A DNA stretch of 64,000 nucleotides from Cyclospora cayetanensis. Its lineage: Eukaryota; Apicomplexa; Conoidasida; Eucoccidiorida; Eimeriidae. The stretch covers positions 1 to 64,000 of the forward strand of contig NW_020312072.1 in NCBI RefSeq assembly GCF_002999335.1, in the 5' to 3' direction. The notes under the pieces are model-generated. The model was given only the letters and a program-made list of their open reading frames with translations, had not been told where the DNA came from and did no database searches. The translations under genes and the position numbers were made by a program. Of this stretch, positions 12,506 through 29,102 are shown one piece after another; position 1 is the stretch's first letter; each line of letters starts with the position of its first letter.

Positions 12506-14037
12506 CATGTGTGTCTCTCGCCCTAAGTGCCCGCCTTTTTTCGGGGGTTCTCCCTTTCAACGTTGGCCTTCTTTTTCCTTTGTCTTCTTGTCGCACCTGA
12601 ATGCCTTTTTCGTTTTTTTCATAAATATTCTGGCTCTGTTTTTTTTGTGCATCCTCCCGTCGTAGACCCGTGTAGCGATGTTCCAGCACCAGCACCGAGA
12701 GGAGCCTTCAGTGATCGCAGTTGCACAGCTGCTCTCCACGGTGCTGTACTCTCGGCGATTTTTCCCCTACTACACCTTCAACGTCCTCTTCGGCCTCGAC
12801 TCGGAAGGTAGCTTGCGCGCGCAGCCACCACCTCTGTGCACTTGCCACCACGGAGGAACTTGAGACACAGATATATGCCTGCAGGCATTAGGGGAGCAGG
12901 GAAACGGGGGGGCAGACTTGCAAACATCAGTACGGGGTACCAGCCGGTGGCTGTTGGACAGACATGGAAAGAGAGAAGTTGATGGGGTAGCAATAAGAGG
13001 AAGGCGGGCTGCAGGAGAATATCAACCTTACCTCTGACCTTGCCTCACTGTTACCCCTGCCCTACTGGCCCTCTCTGAATGACGCATGCGGCTGAAGCTT
13101 CCCCAACCCAACAGAGACCACAGCTTGAGAAGAAAAACATCCATCGCCCTCACGGCGAGTTTGTTTGGATGCTTACATGTCCCGTCAAGCTGTCCATTGC
13201 TGCCCGGAGGAGGGCGCTCTGTGCGTCTCTCCAAGGGGCACTTGAATGTTGCCTTGTTCCGCCGTAACGGCCGCCTCAGCGAGTCTTCCCTTCTCGCTGC
13301 CCTGCGTTCTTTGCGTACTGCTTTAGGGAAGGGCGCGGTGTTTGGCTACGATGCGATTGGGTCTTTTGAGCGCGCCAACTACAACTGTGCGGGCACTGGC
13401 AGTTCCCTTACCATGTCGATCTTGGACAATCAGGTAAAAATCGCAGCCGCCAGTCCTTTAGACCGCAGGTTGGAAGGCAGGGCGCCGTTGAATAACTTTC
13501 TTAGGGTCGCTAGCGAGGGTTTGGTGGAGTGGGGGGAGGGGCACCCATTTGCACACCCCTTTCCCTCCTCCTTTTTCTCCCCTGGTCACGCCTTGAAATG
13601 TGTGTCTGTGGGTGGACACGTATTGGAAACAGGTGTATGTCTGTATGAAGAGTGCAGACCTAGGTCTGTATGCGCAACCTCGCGTTTTCTCTGTGTGCCC
13701 AAAAGAACCGAATGTTGAAAAGAATGCAAATCTTGTCGTGTGCAGATTGCCCAAAACAACCAGCAAAAGCAGAAGCCCAAGCTCACGAAAGAAGAGACCA
13801 TCGCACTCGTCCGAGGGATTCTTGCGTCTGCAGGCGAACGGGACATCTTTACAGGTCTGCCACGCTTCGGTATTTCGTGTGTTAAATATTCCTTTTGAGC
13901 AACTCTTCGGATGGCGTATAACCAGAACGGTGTGCACTTTGTTACGGTGGGTGGTGGCTTCAGGCGACCAGGCGGAGGTGGTGGTGATCGACAGCAGCGG
14001 TATTCACACCGAACTTGTTCCCCTACGGAACGATTGA
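11434..14037 (+). CDS. PSMB1: 20S proteasome subunit beta type-1 (beta-6)
   Basis: Seven exons: 11434-11543, 11724-11831, 12091-12160, 12666-12807, 13327-13433, 13746-13854, 13964-14037, giving 239 residues, the expected size. Beta-6 is a structural, non-proteolytic subunit of the 20S core inner rings. Diagnostic blocks: NPYVNNGGTVVSVAGDDF, DTRLSVGYSIHSR, LLSTVLYSRRFFPYY, FNVLFGLD, SILDNQ, ASAGERDIFTGD and the C-terminal VPLRND. The residue aligning with the catalytic Thr1 of active subunits is Gly, as in other beta-6 subunits. Donors of introns 1, 2 and 6 are GTCCGT, GTGCGC and GTCTGC; only these sites restore frame and family sequence. ATGs at 11437 and 11446 are alternative starts. Intron 3 (12161-12665) contains a long GT microsatellite. 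Confidence 0.93.
12236..12504. repeat. GT/TG-rich microsatellite in proteasome beta-6 intron 3
   Basis: About 270 bases of TG, TATG and TGCG units with two pure (TG)n tracts of roughly 40 bases (about 12385-12428 and 12462-12502). It produces long His/Thr or Val/Cys frames in both strands that are artefacts. It lies wholly inside the intron between the exons ending at 12160 and starting at 12666. Confidence 0.9.
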
Positions 14038-14661
14038 TTAGAGCAAAACACCGGGCAAATAGTGAATGGTAGCGTAGCATACACGTAGGGGGTGACCCGG
14101 CGTGCGCGAAGGGCTGAGAGACTGGCTAATGACGCCAACAAAGGGCCATGCGGTGTAGAATTCAGAGGGCATCTCTCGCAAAGTTGGGGAGAAGGCTCCC
14201 TAGCACTGTTTCTCTCTTAAAACGCAACAGTGGCGACGCGGAATCCGCCCTCTAGGTGCCTGTCGCTGCACTTTTTCGTGCCAAGGGTCACTCTGTTTCG
14301 CCGTTTGCGTAGCTCTACCCCTATCTACCTCGATTTAGATTATGGCGCATGAAATCAAGCGCCTAATCGCTCCCGTGGCACTGCGGAGCCTTAGAAAGCA
14401 TCCGCCGGCAAAACTGCGAAACGAATTAGACGGGGGCACAGCCAGACACTTGGAAACGTTAAGAACAGGCGCACTGCAGATTACGGCAAGGTGGTAGGGT
14501 CGATGTGACAGCTCGTTATGATTGCAACGCATGGAAAAAGCGGTATGTTTGGTGGGATTGCGATATAACTGGCACTCCCTCCAACGCCTCCTGCCTTTCA
14601 TCTCTGTTAAGAATGCAAGAGCGAAAAGGGAGGAGATGCGTTGGATCACACGTCTGTCGAG
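14038..14661. other. Spacer between convergent genes
   Basis: Holds the 3' flanks of the + strand proteasome gene and the - strand surface-protein gene. No additional gene is seen. Confidence 0.45.
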
Positions 14662-15231
14662 CTAGAGGGTGAGCCAAAGAGCTGCGGCGGATGCCAAGGT
14701 TGCCAGTAGGGCGGCGGGAGGCTGTACACAATCCTGGCCCACCCCACTCGTTGCCAAGTAACCTTCTCTGCTGAAATCTTCGCCCTCATTGACTCGAATG
14801 ACAAGGGAGTGAACAGCAAGTTTTGCTGCCTCTTTAGCGTCGGGAACGTTGCCGCGGTCCTGCAATGGAGTTCGGGAGGTTTGTGAGCAGGTGACCCCAC
14901 CCGAAGCGGTCTTTGGCGATCCCCCTATTTTTATGGTGTACTTTGTTTTATCGTTGCTGTCTGGTGTTATTGTTGTTCCCTCTCCAAAGAGCTCCTGCGG
15001 TGTTACCTGCTCTCCCATCCAGTTCAGCATCTTTGCAGGGAAATCCTGTGGGAAGGGATTCGTGCACGTGAACGAAGCAGTGTCGTTTGCTTCGAGGGAG
15101 AGCGTGCAAGATTGATTTTGAACGGGTTTGTCATCGGGGCATGTTTTAGCTAAAGCCTCGGCGAGAATGGCGCTCACAGCGGCAAGGGCAATCAAAAATA
15201 GGGCCAATTGGCGAAGGAGGAAACTGTACAT
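14662..15231 (-). CDS. Small secreted, probably GPI-anchored surface protein (SRS/s48-45-like?)
   Basis: A single 189-residue frame with a true ATG at 15231. Residues 1-28 are a strong signal peptide (hydrophobic core LALFLIALAAVSAIL). The last ~18 residues are hydrophobic and end the protein (AALLATLASAAALWL), the usual GPI-anchor attachment signal. The mature part has Cys at 31, 42, 56, 115 and 168 and N-glycosylation sequons at Asn39 and Asn49. The pattern C-x10-C, then SFTC after an N-D-T, then GGVTC resembles half of an SRS (SAG1-related) or s48/45 domain of apicomplexan surface antigens, but this is by eye and may be wrong. It would sit on the parasite plasma membrane. Single-exon structure is assumed. 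Confidence 0.7.
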   Translation of the reverse strand: MYSFLLRQLALFLIALAAVSAILAEALAKTCPDDKPVQNQSCTLSLEANDTASFTCTNPFPQDFPAKMLNWMGEQVTPQELFGEGTTITPDSNDKTKYTIKIGGSPKTASGGVTCSQTSRTPLQDRGNVPDAKEAAKLAVHSLVIRVNEGEDFSREGYLATSGVGQDCVQPPAALLATLASAAALWLTL

Positions 15232-16666
15232 CTTCGTAACGGTTCTGTGCGGGGGATTGAAATCCTACCCCCGAGAGAAACACGTCAACGGGGTATACGC
15301 ACGCTTAAAATACCGTGAAGGAAGGGACGGATCTGTGGAAGGGGCTATAGACAGAGCGCCCTTGATAATGGAATTTGCTTTGCGCGGTTGTAAATCCCAG
15401 AATCAACGACGGAGGAAGAGGCGCGACGGAATCATACAGATGCCCCACTTTCGGCCGTTTTAATGGAGCTATTGCATGAACTTTTTAGAGTGCGGGCTGT
15501 ATGCTTTTGATGAAAGGCTCTACGGTGTAGAATGCCGCATTGCTACGTAGCCTTCCCTGTTGCGCCAAATTGCTGGTGCTGTGGGTTTTACCACCGGAGA
15601 AAAGAAAATCTGGGAAGCAATAGAACAACATAAAGCAGGGGGGAGTAGCAGAGGATAGCTGATATAGAAGGGCACGTGATTTGAACCCCTGCCAATGCTC
15701 GCACTATGTATTCAACAACTAGCGAGACAAAGCCTGGGCCATCTGAAAGAGTTTAATTCGCACACCAGCGCGACCACCCTACAGGGGAGGCAAATTATTC
15801 ATGAGGGAAGAGAAAATCATCGAATACGATGGAGAGGCGAGAACCCAGAACATGGTTACTGCTCTTCACGAGCCTCGGGATCCGCGGTAGCGGAGCTGAC
15901 AACGCAGTGGTACGATGCATCGATAGCTGTCGAGGAACCAAACGCGCAAGATAAAACACACGCTAGATTGATGCTCTTATGTTAAATTCTAGCTAAATTT
16001 TAGGCTTTTCCACGAATGCACGCTATATATATGGCTCTCCTGTTTTTATCGTTGCCGCACGAGGCATACAGCCAGGCAATGCTCAGACAACACGATATGA
16101 GAAGAGGGGCTGACGGTCAGCACAAGCCTCCCAAAGCATAAATGAGCAGCACGTCCTTCATAAACGGGCCCAAATTCCCTCGCTACCAATAAAATGGAGC
16201 GGCAGTAGCATATGAGAACGCAGAAAGGCTCGAGGGCATCCACAGGCTCGCAGGGTTATAGGATCGGGTGACGCTGGCACAACTAACGGGTGCTATTTCT
16301 TCTGTGACTGGAGACAAAAGGGTGTTTTGCGTGCAATATTCTGTAATAGATTATACTGGCAAATTATGTTTGGAATCGACCGGCGTGCTTAAATCAAAGC
16401 TCCACCCCCGCGAAAACTACTTGAAAATATCTTTATTAGTCCTCTAAGGCGCCTGTAACGCTAGATGCTCAGCAGACCACTATGTGGGCGTCTTGTTGTG
16501 CCCTACCCTTAATTCTGCAACCCCTTTACCAGCGCCCTAATACCTCTGGTCCAGCTGAGCCTGCCTACTACCGGTGTTGACAGGCCGAAGGCTCCTCCCG
16601 TTTTGATAATGGCAGGCAGCAACGTGTGATCTGGAGCGATCCCGCTGTGTTTAGATTATTTTGGGC
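15232..16666. other. Intergenic region
   Basis: Includes the 5' side of the - strand surface-protein gene. No recognisable coding exon, tRNA or repeat. A tRNA-like TTGAACCCC at about 15681 was checked and does not fold into a T arm. Confidence 0.4.
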
Positions 16667-17694
16667 TTAAGGCAGCCAAGCTTGCTCCGCGGAGTGTTGC
16701 TCTGTGGGAGGATCTGCCTCAGGTACTATTTCTCGCACCTGTCCCTTGCAGGGGTCACTGGAGGGGCACTGGCAGATGTTACAGCTGCACATCGTTTCAA
16801 AGATCTCAATATGCCCACATTCTGCTGTCCGACTGTTTTTCTGGGCCACTAAATTTATCAGTGCTGCCTGAACTCCGTCGGCTCTCAATGATGATCCCTT
16901 GACTTGGCCCAATTCCGTGAGCGGGGCAATACAGCTGTAAAGCTTGTTGAAATCCATCACAGTGTCATAGTCTTGCCGGTTCTCAAGCCAGCAAAGTATT
17001 TTGGGGAACATAAGCAGCGAGCAGAGCTGTTCGGCATGACCGCAGGCCGTAACATGACTATGCATTGTACGTACCGCATTCGATTCGATCTTCGTTGTGT
17101 ACCCAGATCCCACTGACACAGTACAAGGCCCAGACGGCTTTTTCTTGTGACAAATGCAGCCTTACACAAGCTCATGCTGTATCGCAAACCATATGCCTGT
17201 AATGCCTGTTGAGTGCGAACTATGCCCACAAGTCTTTCCAAAGCCATGCGTAGTTGCAGGCCCCCTATAGCGGGCCAGTCAAACAAGAGCTCTTTTTTTT
17301 AAAAGAAAAGTGCCAGCAAGCTGTGACAATTTGAGAATCGAGGGCCGTTTTCACTTTATTCATGCAGCTTGCACAGCCCAGATTTGACAACACTGGATCT
17401 AGCAGTCTACAGAGGGTGCATTGCGTATGGAAGACAGCGGGAAGACCGGTAGCGGATGCTCGCTTAAGTGAACACAGCCAGATATTTCGCTTGCAGTGTG
17501 CCAATGAAGACATTTGTTCCACATTTTTCGCTGAAAGCTCTTCCCAAGCCTCCTTTTGCAGGTAGCTGAGCATTGTCGTATCCGTGACGTCGGCAAATGT
17601 TTTGAATGATGCCTGACTGGCGTATCTGAGTGCGCATCTGGGGTGTCACCAGATTACGCAATTCGCTAAGGAGTTTAGCGGACACAGCCTCCAC
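16667..17694 (-). other. Unresolved candidate gene (several protein-like frames)
   Basis: On the - strand four overlapping stretches read like real protein: 17464-17694, 17265-17573, 16957-17286 and 16667-17119. Examples are LSYLQKEAWEELSAKNVEQM (second) and LENRQDYDTVMDFNKLYSC (last). The set is Cys-rich, including CSCNICQCPSSDPC near the end. Frames change between stretches, so this would need introns; GTAAGG and GTACGT donor-like sites exist near 17170 and 17070. None of the longest frames begins with ATG except internally. No family is recognised. It could be a spliced gene, a decayed gene or chance. Confidence 0.3.
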
Positions 17695-19375
17695 TTAACC
17701 GAACGCAGGCTCCTCTGGAGAGCTCGTACATCCACACCGCGGCTTCCGCATAAAAGTAGCACCTATTTTGCGGGGCTCGCGCACTATAGGGGCTTCGGCA
17801 CACACCATGGAAGCCCATGATGACGGTATCCTCGCGTTTTATCTCTAAGATCCCTTACGACAGAAATAATGGCCTTGGCCACTCAGTGGCACTCGCTACT
17901 ACACATGTAGTGTTCAAGAATTTTAGTGCAAAGACAAGCATCTGGCTGGGCTTGGAGGACATCCCATTTATTGCAGATTCGCCATAGCTCAGTAGAATAA
18001 ATATTTATATTGTCTGCAGTTGCACTGGATACAATGTGCAACTCGTGTAAACGCTCGAAATTTTAAGAGGGTGCGGCAGCCCGGAGTCTCGCTGTTCTCC
18101 TCGCTAAATGTCGGAATCCTGAAGGGCTCAGACAGGGAAAATGGGGTTTCTTGAAGTGACACTCAACAATTTCTAAGTAGTTTGTATTGCGTCTGGAGTT
18201 GAGCGCCTTCCTACGGAGACCTTAGCTGGATCGTTGAAACAGACAGCATATCCCTAGGACCGAAATGCGAGCGAAAATCACTACCTGCACAGATGCTTAA
18301 ACGCAGCTCCAGCAAAATGGCCGCCAACACTATGAAAGGACTCAGAAAGACGAGAGAGTGAGGCAACTCCATTCAAAGTACCAGCGCTGTGTAGATCAAA
18401 AGACGGCGCTGCCCCTCAGGCAAAGGGGGGCAACAGGGAACGCAGGAGAGAGCTTTTCCGCCTCTCCACACGGTAGCCTGTGGGGGAGGAGACGCGGCGG
18501 ACAAGGGGAGCTGGAAGTTCCGCATACACTCGAAGCAGCGGCATACTGTCGCCACTTCAGGATACGGACACGCACGGGGAAAGAAATATAATTTTTCTCA
18601 TAGGGGGCCCTGTTTGCCTTCGACAGGGGCGCGATAGGTTGCCGCCAAGTTAGTGAAGTTGCAGTCAGCAGACACAGGAGGGTACTCTCCACCTCTTGGT
18701 GAAATTCTAGCAAGCCACCAGCACCACCCCTCAGGGAACTATATATATGCCCTTGGATGCACCACGCGCGTGATGCGGCTGTTTTTCAATCTTCTCACGC
18801 CGCAGCTCCTGTGGGGCGTTGCGCAGAAGAATTACGAGCAAGCACTCACGCTACCTGGATCTCGCCTAGTGCTAGCTTTTCGGCTGACTAGCTAACTAGC
18901 TATGTTCGGCCTTCTCCTTTTCTGGGGTCATAACCCTCTGGCTCAGACCCCTTTGTTTCGCCAGTACCCCTACACACGCACGGCTAACCGTGGGAGCGGG
19001 CGCTGCTGATGGAGAGGAAGAAGCGCTGGGTAAAGACTAGAAAGAGTGGCAGTTCGCCTGCGGCACGGATAAATAGGAAAGGCAGAGGCGAGCCCCTCAG
19101 GAGGTCTCGGCATGCCGATTTGCATGAGGAGAGATCCGCTGAGGGAGCCGAAAACGCTGTGAGCAAAAGAATCACCACTAGAAGAAAATCACGGGTGACC
19201 TTTAAGACACAACAGATAGCAAGTAAAAGCGACAATTACAGAAAGCAAGGCATGCATGCTCAGAAACGCAAGGGATTTCGGCGAAACTTCCAAATCCACC
19301 CATGCAGCAGGCCCTCTTCCTGCATCTCGCCTGCTCTTCTCCCGCTCCTCGAAGGCGGCAGCCGATGAATGTACT
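17695..19375. other. Intergenic region
   Basis: Lies downstream of the - strand thioredoxin reductase stop. Frames at 19009-19368 (+) are basic and low in complexity and look like antisense or 3' UTR sequence. No gene is called. Confidence 0.4.
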
Positions 19376-24935
<5,560 letters not shown>

Positions 24936-25995
24936 CTTCGCAAGGTAGAGCAGCAGAAGATGCCAAGTACGACGACAAATTATGCCGTAAACAAGTGGGA
25001 GAGAGAAGCAGGGGTCGCTGTGATACTTGTGGCTCTGCTGGCGGGGGTGGGCAGGAGCCGCAGACACGGGGAGAAAAAGGCAGGAAATTCCTAGGTAAGA
25101 AGGAAGCAACAGTGGCAAGTGACAAGAAAGATAGAAGGTGCTTCAATAGTGGTAAAAAAGCGCGCATACAAACAGCAAAAGCAGCATGCACAGCAGCGAC
25201 TGGCGCCGCTGCTGCAGCAGGACGCGTTCCCTGGGCAGCGTTCAAGTTACAAGATGTGGAGGAGTTGTGAGCGAATCATGAGCAACAACCCCGCACAGAA
25301 AAACTATCAACAGAAATAAACGTATCGCTACAGCGGCATTCAAGAAATAAACTGGCGGCGTGCGTGGACATGCATCGGCATCCTCCAGCGTCCCACCACT
25401 GCGGAAGAAAGCTGTAACACATGTGCAGAGGCCGATCCACACCCCCATTCTCCACTCTCCCTGCATAAATAACAAGAATTCAACTACAGGAATCATAGAA
25501 GCGGTCGGGATACGGACAAGCAAACTAACAACACCAGCAGCCGAACGGAGGGCTAGTTGTTTCCGATTGCGCAACGGGTGGTGTTATGAACATCTACGGC
25601 CAGTTTTCAAGCAGCAGCGCGCGGTTTTCTCAAGCACTCCCGCCGTAAGCCATGTCGTAAATGCTAATATGCCACGAATCCGAGGTGCAACAGCAGTTAC
25701 GCGCAGCAGACATACAGAAGCACACTGTTACAGACACGCCAACCCGGACAGACAGACGCCTGTGCTTGCTTGCGTGTACTCACACATACATAATGGACAT
25801 ATACACATTAATGCATGCACAGGCACCACTATAGCCAAGAGAACCAGTCCAAGAACTGACAGGTAGCAACAGGCAAAAGGCCGGCTAGGACAGCTGTTGC
25901 CACAGCCAACAGCAGCTTCCAGCAGCAGCAACACCAATCGCTGAAACGCGCACTGCAGTGTTGTCTTCTCTCCTTGCTCACCCAGTTTCTCACCA
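24936..25995. other. Divergent promoter region
   Basis: Separates the - strand thioredoxin reductase start (24935) from the + strand TMEM18-like start (25996), so it probably carries both promoters and 5' UTRs. No core promoter motif can be named. No other coding exon is convincing. Confidence 0.5.
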
Positions 25996-26559
25996 ATGCA
26001 TGCAGACGTTGCTTCGCCAAGGGGGTCATTTTTGTCCTCACTCTTCGGACCATATGATGCGTCAGCCCCTCAGCAGCAACCCCTGCCGGAGGATGCATTG
26101 AAACCGATGTTGGCTCAGTGCAAATCAGCCATCCTCTCCACGCGATACACCGACCCGCTCGTGCTGTGTCTGCTGCTGCTTTTGCTGTGTCTCTTCCTGA
26201 TCTTGCTAGTAGCCGTGCGCAGCAAGCATCTGAGGTATCAGTTCGGACTACTATTGCTGCTCCTGGGGTGCCTACGCACCTCTCAGGTGCTCCAGAGGGA
26301 GCTGTACGTAAACCAGGAATGGCTGCTGCTGCAGGGTTGGGTGTCAGGTTCCTATGGGGCAGCAGCAGACACATGGATCTTTGTCTTTTGGGTTGTGCCT
26401 CTGGTGCTGCTGCTGGTGCTCCTGAATCTGCTGCTGCTGCAGCGGCTGCTAACGGCAGCTGGGGGTGCCCTACGCTGTCGCATTGCCGCGAGCGCAGCCA
26501 ACCAGCAGGAGCTTCAGGTGCAGCGACAGGAAGCACAAAGGAGGAAGAAGTGCACGTGA
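25996..26559 (+). CDS. TMEM18: TMEM18-like three-pass membrane protein
   Basis: A single exon of 187 residues with ATG at 25996. Three hydrophobic segments are visible: about 55-74, 81-96 and 127-149. The order matches TMEM18: helix 1, a basic loop (RSKHLRYQ), helix 2 followed by LYVNQEWLLLQGW (compare EYIN...W in animal TMEM18), a loop with DTW, helix 3, and a basic Gln-rich coiled-coil-like tail ending QRRKKCT. TMEM18 proteins lie in the nuclear envelope/ER membrane and their molecular role is not well defined. The N-terminal 50 residues are family-unlike and Pro/Gln-rich. The family call is by pattern and topology only; a lineage-specific membrane protein is the alternative. Confidence 0.6.
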   Translation: MHADVASPRGSFLSSLFGPYDASAPQQQPLPEDALKPMLAQCKSAILSTRYTDPLVLCLLLLLLCLFLILLVAVRSKHLRYQFGLLLLLLGCLRTSQVLQRELYVNQEWLLLQGWVSGSYGAAADTWIFVFWVVPLVLLLVLLNLLLLQRLLTAAGGALRCRIAASAANQQELQVQRQEAQRRKKCT

Positions 26560-28126
26560 TGGCGGATTGGGCGTGCCTAAGTCGTCAGTGAGCACTGACA
26601 TACGGTGCAACAGCTGCCAGCATCCAAATCTTTATTTTGTATCGTCGGACACGAAGGGCATGTAGTGTAACACTTCTTCAAAGATCTCCCAAAGGAGATA
26701 CTTTACTTGGGACAATACAAACTTCATAAATTTTTCTGTCAAAAACGCTCTCGCCTTCCCTTGCAAACTACCATTGGAGCTCCCTCCTTTTTAGGGTACA
26801 AGAAGTGGTAGGGCCTGTGCTGCTACACTCCAGCGGCACAAAACCCCCGCGCCTGCAGAACTCTGCACCAAACAAAATTCGGCAACAGTAAAGCAATACC
26901 TTCATTCCTTGTGGGTGCTTAGCTGAGTGTTATTTGTATAGCAGAAAGTGTTAAAGTGCGAAATGACCCGCTACATTTTCCTTCCTTCCATCTCAACGCG
27001 CATGCCCACCCGTTCCTTGCCTGTACGTCGAGACCAAGTGTCTGCAGGACAGGGGGAGAGTTCCGACCTATCGCCACTCCCCAGGCTGACGGCAACAGAA
27101 AACACTGCAAATTAGAGATGCAAATGTGTGCGTCAGCTGCTATAGTGACATAAGCAAGAATAAAAGACCCAAACATTGGCAAACAACGAACGAGGGGCCA
27201 AACCAGCACATCCGAGGACGCACGACGTCTCGCTGTACCCAGAGTGCTGAACTATCTCAGCTTCCTTCCACAAGAAGAGAGTAGACAAGGAAAGTTCGAA
27301 GAGAAAATCAGAGTGCACACCAGTTCAGCAGTGCTTTCGAAACTCATAGAGCAATTTTTAATGCATGCAAAAATAGTGGTTGTACGCAGCGTAGTTAATC
27401 TGAGAGCCCTCAAAAGAGGCATTTGAAAGAATGTGGAGACATCACATATTGTTGCGCCTGCGCACAAAAGCTTAGTGTGGTAACAACACCTTCACAACGA
27501 TAAATGGCAGCATTTTGACCAGAACCCGTGTGCGAAAATTAGTAATTTAGACATATTATGTGCTGGGGAGGAAGAATTGTCAAGGGAAACAAAGGATACG
27601 TCCATGGCAACCAGCGTTGCTAATCAATCAGAGAAGCAAATTCTCTCGCAGGTAACGAAGCCCTCGACTGCCTTCCCAAGAAAAAGGTGAGGCTAGCGTT
27701 CCAAACCTCGTTCCACTAGTAAGTCCCGTCTAGCGTGTTCACGCATACTCAGTCTGAAATCATTATTCTTGTCAACAGGTGTTGCTCAAAAAGGTGCCAC
27801 CTATTCTTGATGTGTATTGATGCTACGGTGCCTTGGGGAATGCCGTGTCTGTATTCTTTCTTATGCCTCGTTTAGGGCTTCAAAATCAACTATGCCTCAT
27901 ACAACGGCTGCTTTTTAAGTGCATGTTTGTTGCTTGCGTTTCGAAGGTACTGCTGAACTAGTGTGTTTTTGACTGCGTTTACACACTTCACATATCTTAT
28001 GATTTCTCTTGTAGCAGGCTCATAGATTCAAGCGCTTCGACGGCATCAAGCTATCATGCCACTGCGGCTGTGCTGATCAGGACCCTCGTCCATTGTTGGC
28101 TATTCTTCGATTTTTTCGTTCCTTGT
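26560..28126. other. Intergenic region
   Basis: No recognised gene. About 27085-27150, read in reverse complement, resembles 455-525 at both DNA level and in a short shared peptide frame, suggesting a dispersed old repeat. Confidence 0.4.
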
Positions 28127-28312
28127 ATGCCTTTTTATCAGTTGATGAACACTTTGGCTATCCTCCTTGCATTATTTGTTGGGCTTCTGGCTGCCTCGTT
28201 AATGATGGCTAAGCAGGATATCTCTCTTGTTGTGCGAGGTAATTGCTCTCAATGTACAGGTATGGAACATGAGGGCATGTGTTTTGAAATGGGAGGAGGG
28301 GGGACGAGTTAG
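28127..28312 (+). CDS. Possible small secreted protein or first exon with signal peptide
   Basis: A 61-residue frame with ATGs at 28127 and 28145. From the second ATG it reads MNTLAILLALFVGLLAASLM, a convincing signal peptide or membrane helix, followed by a short Cys-containing part (CSQC, GMCF) and a Gly-rich end. A GTAATT at about 28239 could be a splice donor, making this the first exon of a longer gene. No family is recognised. Confidence 0.33.
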   Translation: MPFYQLMNTLAILLALFVGLLAASLMMAKQDISLVVRGNCSQCTGMEHEGMCFEMGGGGTS

Positions 28313-28410
28313 CTGGCTACCTGCAATTGAATAGTTTTGATACACTAATGTTTAGCTGTAAATTAGTAGACAGTGCCATAATGATTTGTATTTGTGTGTC
28401 TTGTGTATTG

Positions 28411-28530
28411 CATTGTGCGTTGCTCCACCCTCTCAGCAATATACGTGTGGGCGTGTGGCTAGATGCTACTGGGTGCATCTAGCCACATGCCCACACGTAT
28501 ATTGCTGAGAGGGTGGAGCAACGCACAATG
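28411..28530. repeat. 56-bp near-perfect inverted repeat (hairpin) with 8-base loop
   Basis: Left arm 28411-28466, loop 28467-28474 (TACTGGGT), right arm 28475-28530. The arms are complementary at 55 of 56 positions; the one mismatch would be a G-U wobble in RNA from the + strand. Pairing stops sharply at both ends. The region lies outside any assigned gene. Confidence 0.95.
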
Positions 28531-28947
28531 TCGCTGTATCTCTCGCCTCATATTTGGAACTTCGAAGGTCGCGGGCAGGGGAAGGAGGGAGTTTTTTTCA
28601 AGCGGAACATTCGACAATTTCCTTCATAGTTTGGGGTCTGCTTCCAACTATGGTTCCTCAACGACAAACAATTTATTCGCCTGCAGACCCTTTTCTGGGA
28701 GGCTCGTCGGGCACTGCCGTGAGCACCTGAGGCCACTGGTCTCTGAGCACAGCGACAATCTTCTTAGTGTCGGAAGCTCCTAGCAGCAGCCAAACGCGTG
28801 CAGCAGAGGAGCCAGCAATAGGCGGAACGCAGGCAGCAGCAAACGCAGAAGGGTCAGGTGAAGCAAAAGCAAGCAGCAGCATCCCTTTTCTACCTCCTGC
28901 TCTCTTTGGAGGGACTTCTCTCCGGAGATCGAGGGGCCCTCACCGCA

Positions 28948-29102
28948 ATGAGTGCAAGTAGCGGGAGCGCCGACAACAGCGGAAATAATGCAGCCTGGCA
29001 GTCTTGGATATCAAGCTTTTATGACTCAAGGCATTGATTTTACAGAAAATCTTTGCTGAAAATTTGTCTCTGGAGTTCTTCGCCATGCTTCAAGAGGCTT
29101 AG
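28948..29102 (+). pseudogene. Broken small ORF (possible frameshifted gene)
   Basis: The ATG at 28948 opens a 29-residue frame (MSASSGSADNSGNNAAWQSW...) ending at TGA 29035-29037. A second frame overlapping its end continues as protein-like sequence (LILQKIFAENLSLEFFAMLQ) to a TAG at 29100-29102. Joining them needs a one-base shift; no GT donor lies between. It could be a decayed gene, an assembly error or part of a longer spliced gene. Further protein-like stretches follow at about 29262-29355 and 29430-29575 and might be exons leading to the gene at 29600. Confidence 0.3.

Noticed and set aside
12191..12695. Long His/Thr-rich - strand ORFs
   Set aside because: Translation of the GT microsatellite inside a proteasome intron.
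15655..15720. TTGAACCCC resembling the T arm of a - strand tRNA
   Set aside because: The flanking bases do not form a 5-bp T stem or acceptor stem.
18358..19368. Basic + strand ORFs near 18.4 and 19.0 kb
   Set aside because: Low-complexity charged composition, no start context or family, and they flank the 3' end of a - strand gene.
24936..25118. Hydrophobic N-terminal extension of thioredoxin reductase as an organelle targeting signal
   Set aside because: The in-frame upstream stretch lacks an ATG (begins TTG), so it cannot be translated as it stands without an unseen exon.
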